64,000 nt of DNA. It comes from Alicyclobacillus suci (GTDB lineage: Bacteria; Bacillota; Bacilli; Alicyclobacillales; Alicyclobacillaceae). The stretch spans positions 1 to 64,000 of the forward strand of contig NZ_JAFMTW010000018.1 in NCBI RefSeq assembly GCF_017329615.1. The letters are read 5' to 3'. The notes beneath the pieces are model-generated. The model was not told where the DNA came from. It was given only the letters and a program-made list of their open reading frames with translations, and did no database searches. The stretch's first letter is position 1, and every line of letters begins with the position of its first letter. Shown in pieces: positions 33,270 through 42,553 of this stretch. The position numbers were made by a program, and so were the translations under genes.

Positions 33270-33604
33270 GTGAAAGTATGATTACTGTGCCTACATCACT
33301 TTGAATTCCTCTCAAAAGGAAATGCGGAATACTATGAATCGTCTCGTATTTTGTCGTTTTTTGTCGACAGAGACTGTAGTTCAATTGGCTGTCATTATTC
33401 GTCATTGTAGCTATTATCGGTATTTCTCCCGTTTCCTGATGTTGTCGAATCATGTAGAATGGATTAATATGGACAATGCGATTACATATTGGATAAGTAG
33501 GTTTAAATACTCAATTGTAGAAATGAGGTAGCTCACCCACCAAACATATTGCGAGAGAATGATAAGAAACTGTCGTATTCACCCTTCTTTGAGTTTCATG
33601 AAAT

Positions 33605-33695
33605 GAATAGTTGGCAAACCAGATGAAAATCTGGGACGCAAAGCTACGGGTCTAAAGATATTTTGTCTATGATCGCCGGGTTGCACATTGAAATC
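33605..33695 (+). ncRNA. cyclic di-GMP-I (GEMM) riboswitch
   Basis: Core words of the class are present: TTGGCAAACC, the tetraloop-like GAAA, CTGGGACGCAAAGCTACGGGTCT, and ATGATCGCCGGGTTGC at the receptor stem. It is followed by an intrinsic terminator and then a chemoreceptor gene, a common target of this riboswitch. Binding of c-di-GMP probably decides read-through. Confidence 0.9.
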
Positions 33696-33728
33696 GCGCA
33701 TCCGGGTAAGGATGTGTCTTTTTTTGCG
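33695..33728 (+). terminator. riboswitch-controlled terminator
   Basis: GCGCATCC / GGATGTGT hairpin followed by a run of Ts, directly behind the GEMM aptamer. Confidence 0.8.
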
Positions 33729-33774
33729 TTTCTAGCGTGTATCGGGGTATTAAACTGAGGAGGAATTGACAAAA

Positions 33775-35538
33775 GTGAAGTTGGGGCGTAGGTCACTTCA
33801 ATTGAATTTATCGTTCTTTACAAAAAATATACTATTTACAAGCATAAATATTATTGCGATTGGTGCTGCGTTAATTATCTCTAGTTACGTGATAGAGCGG
33901 AACATTCTCACCGCTACATTGCACAAGCAAATTACCACGGTCACGGATACCTGGGAGAAGGGCGTCACGGCAAACGAAGTTGAACAAGCCATGGCTGAGA
34001 AGAGCTTTAATGGTCCGGTGAATCAAAAACTCCAGAAGTATTTTAATGAAATCTCTCAGTACAATCCGAACATCGCACAAGCTTATTTGTTTGGCACAGA
34101 ATTGAAAAATGGGGATGAAACTTCGATTATCTCTGCCCCGACGAAACTGACAAAGCAATTGGCCCAAGCGAAGATGAACGTCGGGGATATGTATCAACAG
34201 CCTCAAAACGTCGTGGTGGCCATTCAACACATGTTGCAGACGAAGAAGCCGGAATTTACTTCGGTATATAGCGATGGATTCGGCACATGGGAAACCATTG
34301 TTTATCCAATCACTGATTCATCCGGGCACATTTTCGCGTACTTTGGCGTTGACGCAGACGCCAGCATGTTGCCACAAGGTCTTCATAAATTGCTCACAAA
34401 TGGGATTATTTTGTTGATCATCTTTTTGATCATCATTATTGCTGTTCAATATATCGTGTCTCGAAGGACGCTGGCTCCGATTAAAGATTTGGTGACCGGA
34501 ATTCGCGAGGTCAGTGACGGGAATTTAGATATTCAAATCAAGACGCGAAATGACGACTTGGGTAAAGTGAACGAGCAGTTCAACGAAATGATATCCAATA
34601 TCAGGAATATGTTAGTAAAGGTGAAAGAGACGTCGCATTCTGTCACGGCTTCGGCGAAAGAATTAAATCAAGTGAACCAGCAAAACAGTCAGATATTTGA
34701 CGGGATTGCCCGTCACATTGAGGAAGTTGAGGCAAACGTCAAAACGCAAAATGAATCTACATTTGAGAGTGCGAGGGCAATGAGTGAAGTGGCTAGCGGG
34801 ATTCAGTTAATTGCTGCTAGCGCGTCAGACGTGTCTGAAGTAGCGTATCAAATGGATCAGAAGTCGCATCAGGGTGAAGAGGCAATTCAGAATGCAGTGG
34901 AGCAAATGAAGCTCGCGACTTCAGAAGTTGAGCAAACCAAAGAGGCCATTCAGTTGTTAGAGAAGTATTCCAATGAAATTGGCACGATTACAAGTGTGAT
35001 TCGGTCGATTTCCGAACAGACCAACTTGCTCGCACTCAATGCGGCGATTGAGGCGGCGAGAGCCGGGGAAAATGGGCGAGGGTTCTCGGTCGTTGCGGGC
35101 GAGGTACGCAAACTGGCAGAACAGTCTCGTGAAGCATCTAGTCAGATAAATGATCTCATTGAATCCACGCAAAGCGCGGTGAACGTGGCCGTTGAAGCTA
35201 TTGAGAAGGGGACGAAGCAAGTAGAGACTGGTGCGAATATGGTCGAACACACCGGCAAGATTTTTGAAGAGATTATGCAGTCTTCGCGCACTGTAGCCAA
35301 TCAGATTACAAATGTGTCCAGTGCGGCTGAGGAAATTTCGGCGAACACGGAAGAAGTGACGGCGGCGGTGACTGACTTGTCCACTATCTCTGAGCGTTCG
35401 TCGGAAAATGTGACAAATATTGCGGATGCGGTGAACGCACAAAAGAAATCGATGGATGTTCTCGCGGAATCGTCGAGCAAGTTGAATGAAATGGCGGAAG
35501 CGCTACAGGCAGCGATTGAGAAATTCGTGATTCAATAA
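33775..35538 (+). CDS. methyl-accepting chemotaxis protein
   Basis: 587-residue chemoreceptor. A first membrane helix at about residues 17-40 and a second at about 205-225 flank an extracytoplasmic Cache-like sensor. A HAMP linker ([20 protein letters not shown]) follows. The signalling tip is [20 protein letters not shown] with [26 protein letters not shown] fits the GTG at 33775 better than a TTG at 33766. Transcription is gated by the c-di-GMP riboswitch, which links motility sensing to this second messenger. Ligand unknown. Confidence 0.93.
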   Translation: MKLGRRSLQLNLSFFTKNILFTSINIIAIGAALIISSYVIERNILTATLHKQITTVTDTWEKGVTANEVEQAMAEKSFNGPVNQKLQKYFNEISQYNPNIAQAYLFGTELKNGDETSIISAPTKLTKQLAQAKMNVGDMYQQPQNVVVAIQHMLQTKKPEFTSVYSDGFGTWETIVYPITDSSGHIFAYFGVDADASMLPQGLHKLLTNGIILLIIFLIIIIAVQYIVSRRTLAPIKDLVTGIREVSDGNLDIQIKTRNDDLGKVNEQFNEMISNIRNMLVKVKETSHSVTASAKELNQVNQQNSQIFDGIARHIEEVEANVKTQNESTFESARAMSEVASGIQLIAASASDVSEVAYQMDQKSHQGEEAIQNAVEQMKLATSEVEQTKEAIQLLEKYSNEIGTITSVIRSISEQTNLLALNAAIEAARAGENGRGFSVVAGEVRKLAEQSREASSQINDLIESTQSAVNVAVEAIEKGTKQVETGANMVEHTGKIFEEIMQSSRTVANQITNVSSAAEEISANTEEVTAAVTDLSTISERSSENVTNIADAVNAQKKSMDVLAESSSKLNEMAEALQAAIEKFVIQ

Positions 35539-35554
35539 TCCGTAAACCGCCTAT

Positions 35555-35590
35555 GTGGGTGTCCCCTCAAAACAAGGAGGGGGCACCCAC
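35555..35590 (+). terminator. hairpin between the chemoreceptor and NRPS genes
   Basis: Strong GTGGGTG-CCCCTC / GAGGGG-CACCCAC stem, but the U-tract is poor (TTTGAG), so read-through into the NRPS gene is possible. Confidence 0.65.
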
Positions 35591-35613
35591 TTTGAGGATA
35601 GGAGGATATTCAA

Positions 35614-38600
35614 GTGAACTATGTACAGAGTGGAACCTCGATGAAATTACATACAGACTATCCGCTCCAGACGAGGACATATCGACACACTCAGACTCCC
35701 TGTGTGACGCTTGGTGTCCCTGTCTCGCGAATCTCCCATCCCGATGAATTTTTTGTAAGTGTATATTTGACGTGGTTACATCGAATGACGAACGAAATGG
35801 AAGTTCACACGGTAGCCCATGTATCGGGTGGGTTAAAAAAGGTTGCGATAGACTTTGAGCCTGTCTCTTCCTTCCGTGAACTTTGCAATCAGGTGCGCAC
35901 TCAATTGTCCGCGGACGCGTGCGCGACGGACGCTGAGATGGAGACTGTGGTTTGTGTCAATCGGGAGATAGATTCCGAGCGGTCGTTGATGAGTTGGAAT
36001 CTCGCTCAGTCAGGCGAGGGGTATGTTTTACGTGTATCGTATGACGCGTCTCTGTACAAATCGTCGACGATGGATGACTTTATTGGATATTTCATTCGCA
36101 TTCTCGATGAAGTTTCGGAAAATCCCATGGTTGCGCCGGATGATTTCGATATTGTTTCAGAAGCCGACAAACGGCTGTATTTGGCGTTAAATGAAACCGA
36201 TGGACCTTATCCGACGGACAAGACGATTCACGCGATGATTGAACAGGCTGCTAAAATGTACCCAACCCATGTAGCGCTGGAGTTTAACGGGGTTCAGGTG
36301 TCCTATCAGGAATTGGATGAACAGGCGAACCAATTGGCGAATCTGTTGTGCGCGAAAGGTGTCCAAAAAGGGACTTTTGTCGCGATTGTACTTGGAAGAA
36401 GTATTGAGATGATTATCAGTCTGTTGGCTATTCTGAAGGCGGGTGGCGTGTATGTCCCTATCGATCCGGCACATCCAGAGGACAGAAATATCTACATTCT
36501 TCAAGATACGGCCGCGCCCTTTGTGGTGACGAACGAGGAATTCCGTTCGTACGTCAATCGACTTCGTGCAGAGTTGCCAACGCTTCAAGATGTCGTGATG
36601 ATTCGACAGGACGAAGTTCACTTCCCCACTGCCAAGCCAGAGGTATCCGTTTCACCAAGTGATTTGGCGTATGTGATTTATACGTCGGGATCGACCGGAA
36701 GGCCCAAAGGCGCCCTGCTCAAACACGCAGGTGCCGTCAATCTTGGCGCGGCATTTCAGCAACTTTTTTCTGTGACACCATCGGATGTGGTGACACAATT
36801 CTCCACCTTTAGCTTTGATGCAGCAGTGTGGGATACATTTGGCGCGCTCTTTTGGGGGGCGAAGCTGTACCTTCTCTCGTTTGAAGAGCGCCTGTCCTCA
36901 GAGGCGTTTCTTCAAGCGCTCAGCCGGACGAAGACGACGATTGTACCGAGCATACCGACTGTGTTCTTCAATCAACTGGCACAGTATGACGGTTCGGCTG
37001 ATTGTGATTTGTCCAAACTTCGACACCTGAATGTCGCCGGGGACGCGATGTACGGCGAGCATGTACGGCGTTTTCAAAAGCGATTCCCAAAAAATATTGT
37101 GGTTGGCAACTTATATGGGCCGACGGAAGCGACGGTATGTACCACGGCCTTTAAGGTGACCGAGGAGTTGCCTGCTGACCTGGTTCACGTGCCGATTGGC
37201 AAGCCTATTATGAATTATCAGGTTCAGATTGTGAACCGCAAAAACAGACTGTGTCCGCCGTACGTTCCAGGTGAACTGCTCATATCGACCGTTGGGTTAT
37301 CAGTCGGCTATCTGAACCAACCGGACATCACGAAGCGTAGCTTTATCGAACATCCATTTGAGGCGGGGAAAACCGCATACCTATCTGGCGACATCGTACG
37401 GCTGTTGCGCAACGGGAACATCGAGTATGTGGAAAGAAAAGACTCCCAAGTGAAAATTCGTGGGTATCGCATAGAAATCGGGGAAATTGAAGATAAGCTC
37501 GCGAGCTTCGAGGATATGCAGGATATCGCAGTGGTGACGCGCAAAGACACGACCAATGAAAAGATCCTTGTCGCCTTTTATTCGACGAAATCGGGTCAGG
37601 CCATCTCGACGCAAGACCTAAAAGAATTTTTAGCCGCGAGGGTGCCGAGTTACTTTATCCCGACGCATTTTGTGCACTTGCAGGAACTCCCAATTTCTCC
37701 GACGGGGAAGATTGACCGCAAGTCGCTTGCCATGGTGGACTATACGCCGCAATCGACGGTGACAGGGGAAGTGGTGTTGCCGGAGACAGAGACAGAACAA
37801 TTGATTAGTAGCGCTTGGCAAGCGACATTGGGGCTCCAAGCTATCGGTGTAGATGAGAACTTCTTTGAGATTGGTGTCACTTCCTTAAAAATTATCGATG
37901 TCCTGGTCAAGTTGAAGCCTAGATTTCCAGGTGTCAGGATTGTCGATTTTTACGAGTGCCCAACCATTCGTACGTTGGCAGAGCGCATCGAGGGTCTCGC
38001 AGACGAACACGTTGCAATCGTCCGTACTAGTAAGGAAGGTACCATGAAGCAGGGCTCCACCCCGATTGCACTTGAAGAACTGCCGACGACTTTTGGGCTC
38101 GACATCGACGTCGAATTGCCTGCGTTGCGCGACGTATTTATCACCGGTGCGACCGGCTACTTAGGGGCGCATCTGGTGCATGATGTGCTATCGGGATCGG
38201 CAGCGACAGTCCATTGTCTCGTCCGAGGGACGACGAATCAAACAGGGCTAGAGCGATTGCTGGAAACGCTCGCTTTTTACTTCGGAGAAGATTTCGCGAA
38301 GCAGCAAAGCGACCGGCTCTATGTGTATGAGGGGAACCTGCAGGCGCCAAGGCTGGGACTTGAGGAAAACCAGTGGATATTCCTCACAAATACGCTGGAC
38401 GCGATAGTTCACTGTGCTGCAGACGTGCGGCATTTTGGCGATAGACAGCATTTCGAGAAGACAAACGTCGAGGGGACCAAACGTGTTTTAGAACTCGCGC
38501 GCTCCACCCCAGGCGTCCGATTCCACCATATCTCGACGGTGGGGATTCCGGAAGAGTTAGCACTTAGTGGACAATGGGCATCCATTGTTAGCACGGGTCA

Positions 38601-39261
38601 ATTCCCGAGCGGTTTGCACGTGGAGAATGTCTATACCGATTCGAAACTGCAGGCCGAAATGTTGGTTTACGATGCGGCGGAAACGGGATTGCAGGCGACT
38701 ATCTACCGTATCGGAAACCTGGTCTGTCACTCGGAGACTGGACAATTTCAAAAAAACATCGACAGCAATGCGTTCTATCGCATGGTGAAGGCGATGTTAC
38801 TGTTGGAGCGGGCACCCCTCGTGGATTGGCACGTGGACATTACGCCAGTCGATTATGCAAGTGGGGTTATTTTGAAGCTGATGCAGGACGGTCGCACGTC
38901 AGGCAAAGTGTTTCACGTGTGTAATCCAACACCAATTCACTATACCGCGATGATAGACATGATACGGGCGTGTGGCTATCATATCGAGTTGATGGACAAT
39001 GCCGCGTATGTCAATTGGGTTTTGAATCAAACGGATGATTGCTATCAGGACGCGATTCAATTTGCTATCACACAGTTAGAAGGCGATGGAGCGATTGACT
39101 CTCCGTATATCTTCGACTGTAAAAACGTCGAGGGACTGGTCGATAAGGCACAGTTGAAGCGAACGGCGGTCACGCAAACGTTCTTTGAAAAACTGCTGGG
39201 GTACGCAGCAGAAATAGGATACTTTCCGACGTCGCAACCAACAACTTCCCAAACGAGTTAA
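35614..39261 (+). CDS. single-module NRPS: partial C, adenylation, thiolation, reductase
   Basis: 1215 residues. Residues about 40-170 resemble only the second half of a condensation domain, with no HHxxxDG. The adenylation domain follows: YTSGSTGRPKG near 357, NLYGPTEATVC near 499, YLSGDIVR near 588, KIRGYRIEIGEIE near 610 and PISPTGKIDR near 692. A carrier domain has the phosphopantetheine Ser in FFEIGVTSLKIID near 755. The last 370 residues are an NAD(P)-dependent thioester reductase (VFITGATGYLGAHL near 842, YTDSKLQAE near 1008). It should activate one amino acid and release an aldehyde or alcohol. By alignment to GrsA the specificity residues read about D-A-W-P-N-A-L-V-C, which I cannot match. 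AGGAGG precedes the GTG; an Sfp-type PPTase follows. Confidence 0.9.
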   Translation: MNYVQSGTSMKLHTDYPLQTRTYRHTQTPCVTLGVPVSRISHPDEFFVSVYLTWLHRMTNEMEVHTVAHVSGGLKKVAIDFEPVSSFRELCNQVRTQLSADACATDAEMETVVCVNREIDSERSLMSWNLAQSGEGYVLRVSYDASLYKSSTMDDFIGYFIRILDEVSENPMVAPDDFDIVSEADKRLYLALNETDGPYPTDKTIHAMIEQAAKMYPTHVALEFNGVQVSYQELDEQANQLANLLCAKGVQKGTFVAIVLGRSIEMIISLLAILKAGGVYVPIDPAHPEDRNIYILQDTAAPFVVTNEEFRSYVNRLRAELPTLQDVVMIRQDEVHFPTAKPEVSVSPSDLAYVIYTSGSTGRPKGALLKHAGAVNLGAAFQQLFSVTPSDVVTQFSTFSFDAAVWDTFGALFWGAKLYLLSFEERLSSEAFLQALSRTKTTIVPSIPTVFFNQLAQYDGSADCDLSKLRHLNVAGDAMYGEHVRRFQKRFPKNIVVGNLYGPTEATVCTTAFKVTEELPADLVHVPIGKPIMNYQVQIVNRKNRLCPPYVPGELLISTVGLSVGYLNQPDITKRSFIEHPFEAGKTAYLSGDIVRLLRNGNIEYVERKDSQVKIRGYRIEIGEIEDKLASFEDMQDIAVVTRKDTTNEKILVAFYSTKSGQAISTQDLKEFLAARVPSYFIPTHFVHLQELPISPTGKIDRKSLAMVDYTPQSTVTGEVVLPETETEQLISSAWQATLGLQAIGVDENFFEIGVTSLKIIDVLVKLKPRFPGVRIVDFYECPTIRTLAERIEGLADEHVAIVRTSKEGTMKQGSTPIALEELPTTFGLDIDVELPALRDVFITGATGYLGAHLVHDVLSGSAATVHCLVRGTTNQTGLERLLETLAFYFGEDFAKQQSDRLYVYEGNLQAPRLGLEENQWIFLTNTLDAIVHCAADVRHFGDRQHFEKTNVEGTKRVLELARSTPGVRFHHISTVGIPEELALSGQWASIVSTGQFPSGLHVENVYTDSKLQAEMLVYDAAETGLQATIYRIGNLVCHSETGQFQKNIDSNAFYRMVKAMLLLERAPLVDWHVDITPVDYASGVILKLMQDGRTSGKVFHVCNPTPIHYTAMIDMIRACGYHIELMDNAAYVNWVLNQTDDCYQDAIQFAITQLEGDGAIDSPYIFDCKNVEGLVDKAQLKRTAVTQTFFEKLLGYAAEIGYFPTSQPTTSQTS

Positions 39262-39323
39262 CGATTTGGGGCAAATGGGATATCCATTTGCCCTGCGTAT
39301 TTCAACAAGGGGCACGTGGTGTG

Positions 39324-39869
39324 ATGGAGCTCTATATCATGGACAATTACGATCCGCACATTCACCAAACGCAGGGGATAGTTCCCATCGTGTTTCGCAA
39401 TTTTTATGGTCAGGATGTATCGCTTGAGAAGCTACCGGCGGGCAAACCGAAGATACGGGAGCCCATTGGATTTGATTTTAATGTTTCTCACGCCGACAAG
39501 ATGATGATTTGTGGTGTCACACGGCACGGCGTGATTGGGGTTGACATCGAGAAGGTGACAAATATCGATGTCTCGATAGCGACTGAGTTCTTGACCCATG
39601 AGGAATGGCACTTTCTCATGCGAAACGGCAATGGGAATGTCGATGATTTTTTTCGGATGTGGACGCTGAAGGAGGCATTTGTGAAAGCCATTGGCACGGG
39701 CATTACCGATGATCTCAAAGCGATTCAATTCGATGAGCTTGTCTTGCATCAATCGTCCTTCTCTTTGAAGGAATGGTATTTTTGCACAATGATGTTGGGG
39801 GACTACCGTCTATCCATTTGCACCAGTGAACCTCAAGGTGAATTGCGGTTTATTCCATTGGCGCTGTGA
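39324..39869 (+). CDS. 4'-phosphopantetheinyl transferase, Sfp type
   Basis: 181-residue PPTase that converts apo carrier proteins to holo form with coenzyme A. Conserved blocks are GKPKIREPIGFDFNVSHAD, GVIGVDIEKV (Mg-binding Asp/Glu) and WTLKEAFVKAIGTGI. It is some 40 residues shorter than B. subtilis Sfp, mainly at the N-terminus. The ATG at 39324 has AAGGGG 11 bases upstream; a GTG three bases earlier is possible. Its place right behind the NRPS gene marks it as the dedicated activator of that carrier domain. Confidence 0.9.
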   Translation: MELYIMDNYDPHIHQTQGIVPIVFRNFYGQDVSLEKLPAGKPKIREPIGFDFNVSHADKMMICGVTRHGVIGVDIEKVTNIDVSIATEFLTHEEWHFLMRNGNGNVDDFFRMWTLKEAFVKAIGTGITDDLKAIQFDELVLHQSSFSLKEWYFCTMMLGDYRLSICTSEPQGELRFIPLAL

Positions 39870-40245
39870 GGCGGTTGCCGCGGAAGGGCACGTATTCTTT
39901 TTCCGTGGCGGGCGTGATTTTTCAGATTATCACGAAATTGTTGGGCGCCTCAGTTTTGACTTGCCAACGCATCACAAGGGTTTTAAGATCAACAAAAAAG
40001 TCCTGATTCACCATGTCAGCACGTTGACATGGCGGGTGGGACAGAAGATGTGGGCGCACATCTTCTCCAGAGAGTCTGTTTTGAAGGGAGAGAAATACGT
40101 TCGCGTTTCAGAGTTCTCCACGCTGATGAATTTCTCCGCAACGTTCAACGCATATTTACACACATCATTCCAGCATAGAAGTCGACAAGTTCACACAGGA
40201 AACACGCGAAGATGGCACATACACAAAACCAGATTGACGACGTGA
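39826..40245 (+). CDS. questionable ORF in the PPTase-GH130 gap
   Basis: A 139-codon frame starting inside the PPTase gene. There is no ribosome site and no family I know. A stretch such as DFSDYHEIVGRLSFDLPTHHKGFKI (quoted in two parts: DFSDYHEIVGRLSF, DLPTHHKGFKI) looks protein-like, but the tail is rich in His, Arg and Thr and looks random. It may be a decayed gene or chance. The 430-base gap holds nothing else. Confidence 0.25.
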   Translation: MNLKVNCGLFHWRCEAVAAEGHVFFFRGGRDFSDYHEIVGRLSFDLPTHHKGFKINKKVLIHHVSTLTWRVGQKMWAHIFSRESVLKGEKYVRVSEFSTLMNFSATFNAYLHTSFQHRSRQVHTGNTRRWHIHKTRLTT

Positions 40246-40298
40246 CGTTACTCATATCTGTGCGATTGCCTTAATGGGACATTGGAGGAATTGATTGC

Positions 40299-41246
40299 AT
40301 GACATCGGTTGTCCGATTTCCAATCGGTCCGTTTCGCAAGTATGAACACAACCCGATTATGACACCGCAAGGCGAAACGTGGGAAGCAAAGGACTTGTTT
40401 AATCCGACTGCTGTCGTCCGGGACGAAAAGGTTTATATGCTGTACCGCGCCGAGGACAATACCGGAGCGGGCACGTGGAATGGCACATCCCGAATCGGCC
40501 TGGCGGTCAGTGAGGATGGCATTCATTTTGAGCGCTATCCTGAGCCCGTACTCGTTCCCACAGAGCCATACGAATTGCCTGGAGGATGTGAAGACCCGCG
40601 AATCACACAGGTCGGTGACACCTATTATCTGACCTATACCGCGTTTGACGGAGACGGCGCGTACTTGTGTTTGGCCACGTCCAACGACTTGTTTCACTGG
40701 ACGAAACACGGCATTCTCTTTTCGACGTGGACGGGCGGTATGAATAAGGTATGGTCAAAATCCGGCGCGATTCTGCCGCAGCCGCTGGACGGCCGTTACG
40801 TCATGTACTTTGGTGACACAAACATTTGGGTGGCCTATTCGGAGGATTTAATCCATTGGACGCCGGATCCACAACCGGTCATCACCCCGTCAGATCACCC
40901 AGATGATTTCGACAGTGCGCTGGTGGAGCCGGGCCCGCAACCTATGCTCACAGACGAAGGAATTCTGCTGATTTACAATGCAGCTCGTATGGTCACGGAA
41001 GCGGACGATCCCGCCCAAGGCAAGATGCGTTACTCCGCCGGGCAAGTGCTGTTCGACAAGGACCGTCCGCAGCAGGTGCTTCGTCGGACCAAATTGCCAT
41101 TTTTCGTTCCCGGAACCACGGACGAAATTGTCGGTCAGGTGGACAACGTGGTATTCGTGGAGGGCCTCGTGTCCTATCGCGATTCCTACTATTTGTATTA
41201 TGGCATGGCCGACTCGAAAATTGGCGTGGCGATTTATGAGCCCTGA
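40299..41246 (+). CDS. GH130-like glycoside phosphorylase/hydrolase
   Basis: 315-residue five-bladed beta-propeller of the GH130 type (beta-1,4-mannooligosaccharide phosphorylase relatives). Typical repeats are LFNPTAVVRDEKVYMLYRAED, GGCEDPRITQVGDTYYLTYTA with the likely catalytic Asp, MNKVWSKSGAILPQ and LVEPGPQPMLTDEGILLIYNA. GGAGGAA precedes the ATG. It lies behind the NRPS-PPTase pair, while a mannoside operon sits 6 kb further on. A role in beta-mannoside or glycan phosphorolysis is likely; a link to the NRPS product is unproven. Confidence 0.83.
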   Translation: MTSVVRFPIGPFRKYEHNPIMTPQGETWEAKDLFNPTAVVRDEKVYMLYRAEDNTGAGTWNGTSRIGLAVSEDGIHFERYPEPVLVPTEPYELPGGCEDPRITQVGDTYYLTYTAFDGDGAYLCLATSNDLFHWTKHGILFSTWTGGMNKVWSKSGAILPQPLDGRYVMYFGDTNIWVAYSEDLIHWTPDPQPVITPSDHPDDFDSALVEPGPQPMLTDEGILLIYNAARMVTEADDPAQGKMRYSAGQVLFDKDRPQQVLRRTKLPFFVPGTTDEIVGQVDNVVFVEGLVSYRDSYYLYYGMADSKIGVAIYEP

Positions 41247-41251
41247 TGAAC

Positions 41252-41275
41252 AGCCCATCCGAAACCGGATGGGCT
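41252..41275 (+). terminator. hairpin after the GH130-like gene
   Basis: Perfect AGCCCATCC/GGATGGGCT stem five bases after the stop; no T-run follows. Confidence 0.55.
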
Positions 41276-41309
41276 GGCGGAGGGGGAAGTGACGAGGCAC
41301 TAAAATTCC

Positions 41310-41334
41310 ATCAGATATCAGATATCAGATATCA
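41310..41334. repeat. 7-bp tandem repeat
   Basis: Three and a half copies of ATCAGAT, in the gap before the Ldh2-type operon promoter. Confidence 0.85.
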
Positions 41335-41383
41335 ATGTTGAAATTTCTGAAACGGTAGAATATTTTTTCTTAAACGAATAATC

Positions 41384-41412
41384 TTGACACAATTGAAGCT
41401 TGATTTTAATCT
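41384..41412 (+). promoter_or_regulatory. promoter of the Ldh2-MFS-SMP30 operon
   Basis: Perfect TTGACA at 41384-41389, TAATCT at 41407-41412, 17-base spacer. Confidence 0.7.
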
Positions 41413-41417
41413 GATTG

Positions 41418-41441
41418 TGACATGTGAAATGTTACATGTCA
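41418..41441 (+). promoter_or_regulatory. palindromic operator
   Basis: Perfect TGACATGT-8-ACATGTCA inverted repeat just downstream of the -10 box. The GntR/FCD regulator encoded at the other end of the cluster is the likely ligand. Confidence 0.6.
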
Positions 41442-41494
41442 GAAAGGTGGCTTTTCGCTTTATTCCTTGAACTTTGATGAAAGGGGTTACTTTG

Positions 41495-42523
41495 ATGCCT
41501 GAGGTACTTGTACCGCATGAAGAATTAAAGTCCCTAGTCGTGAAAAAGCTCCAGCAAGTGAATGTACCGCTCGAGCATGCTGAAATTGTTGCCGATGTCT
41601 TGGTTCACGCTGATTTGCGTGGAGTACATTCCCACGGCGTATTGCGTACCGAACATTATGTAAAGCGGGTCGCAGAAGGAGGGCTGAATCCGAGTCCATC
41701 CATTCGTTTTGAACAGACCGGTCCCGCGTCTGGAATCGTTGATGGAGATGATGGATTTGGACATGTGATAGCCAAGGAAGCCATGCAACATGCAATTCAC
41801 TTAGCTCAAAAGAACGCAATCGGCTTTGTTGGCGTGCGCAATAGTAGTCATTGTGGAGCACTCTCCTATTTTGTGAAGCAAGCCACGGACCAAAATCTGA
41901 TTGGTATAGCGATGACGCATACCGACAAGAGCGTGGTTCCATTTGGTGGAGCGAAGCCTTTTTTTGGCACAAATCCGATTGCATTTGGATTTCCTGCAAA
42001 GAGGCATCGTCCAGTGATTCTTGATATGGCTACGAGTGAAGTGGCTTTTGGAAAGGTTCTACAAGCTCGGGAAACAGAGACACAGGTCCCCATGACCTGG
42101 GGTGTTGATCAGGATGGGAACCCTAGCCAGAATCCCTTCCAAATTGCCGCACTCCTTCCGGCCGGGGGTCCGAAGGGATATGGATTAGCACTGGCTGTAG
42201 ATGTACTCTCTGGCATTTTGATGGGAGCTTCATATGGTCCACATGTTGCACCAATGTACGGTGACTATGACAAGATGCGACATCTTGGTCATTGTGTGTG
42301 CGTGATTAATCCAGCATTCTTCACGTCTCTATCGCAGTTTTTGGAAGATATAGATCAGATGATCGCGGAAATTCATGAACACCCGGTAGCTCCAGGTTTC
42401 GACCGCGTTTTGGTACCGGGAGAACCCGAACAAATCAAAGAAGATAGGTATTTAAAATCTGGCATACCAATCGCTACTTCGGTATACGCGTATCTAACTC
42501 GCACAGCGCACGCCATCCATTAA
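41495..42523 (+). CDS. Ldh2/malate-type oxidoreductase
   Basis: 342-residue NAD(P)-dependent dehydrogenase of the family that includes malate, ureidoglycolate and 2,3-diketo-L-gulonate dehydrogenases. Family landmarks are ADLRGVHSHGVLR, NSSHCGALSYF with the catalytic His, FFGTNPIAFGFPA, ILDMATS and PKGYGLALAVDVLSG. ATG at 41495 has AAGGGG at proper spacing. The next genes encode an MFS porter and a sugar lactonase, so it probably acts on a sugar acid or 2-keto acid. Confidence 0.87.
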   Translation: MPEVLVPHEELKSLVVKKLQQVNVPLEHAEIVADVLVHADLRGVHSHGVLRTEHYVKRVAEGGLNPSPSIRFEQTGPASGIVDGDDGFGHVIAKEAMQHAIHLAQKNAIGFVGVRNSSHCGALSYFVKQATDQNLIGIAMTHTDKSVVPFGGAKPFFGTNPIAFGFPAKRHRPVILDMATSEVAFGKVLQARETETQVPMTWGVDQDGNPSQNPFQIAALLPAGGPKGYGLALAVDVLSGILMGASYGPHVAPMYGDYDKMRHLGHCVCVINPAFFTSLSQFLEDIDQMIAEIHEHPVAPGFDRVLVPGEPEQIKEDRYLKSGIPIATSVYAYLTRTAHAIH

Positions 42524-42553
42524 AGGTTATGACCAATTAAAGAGGTGAGACGA

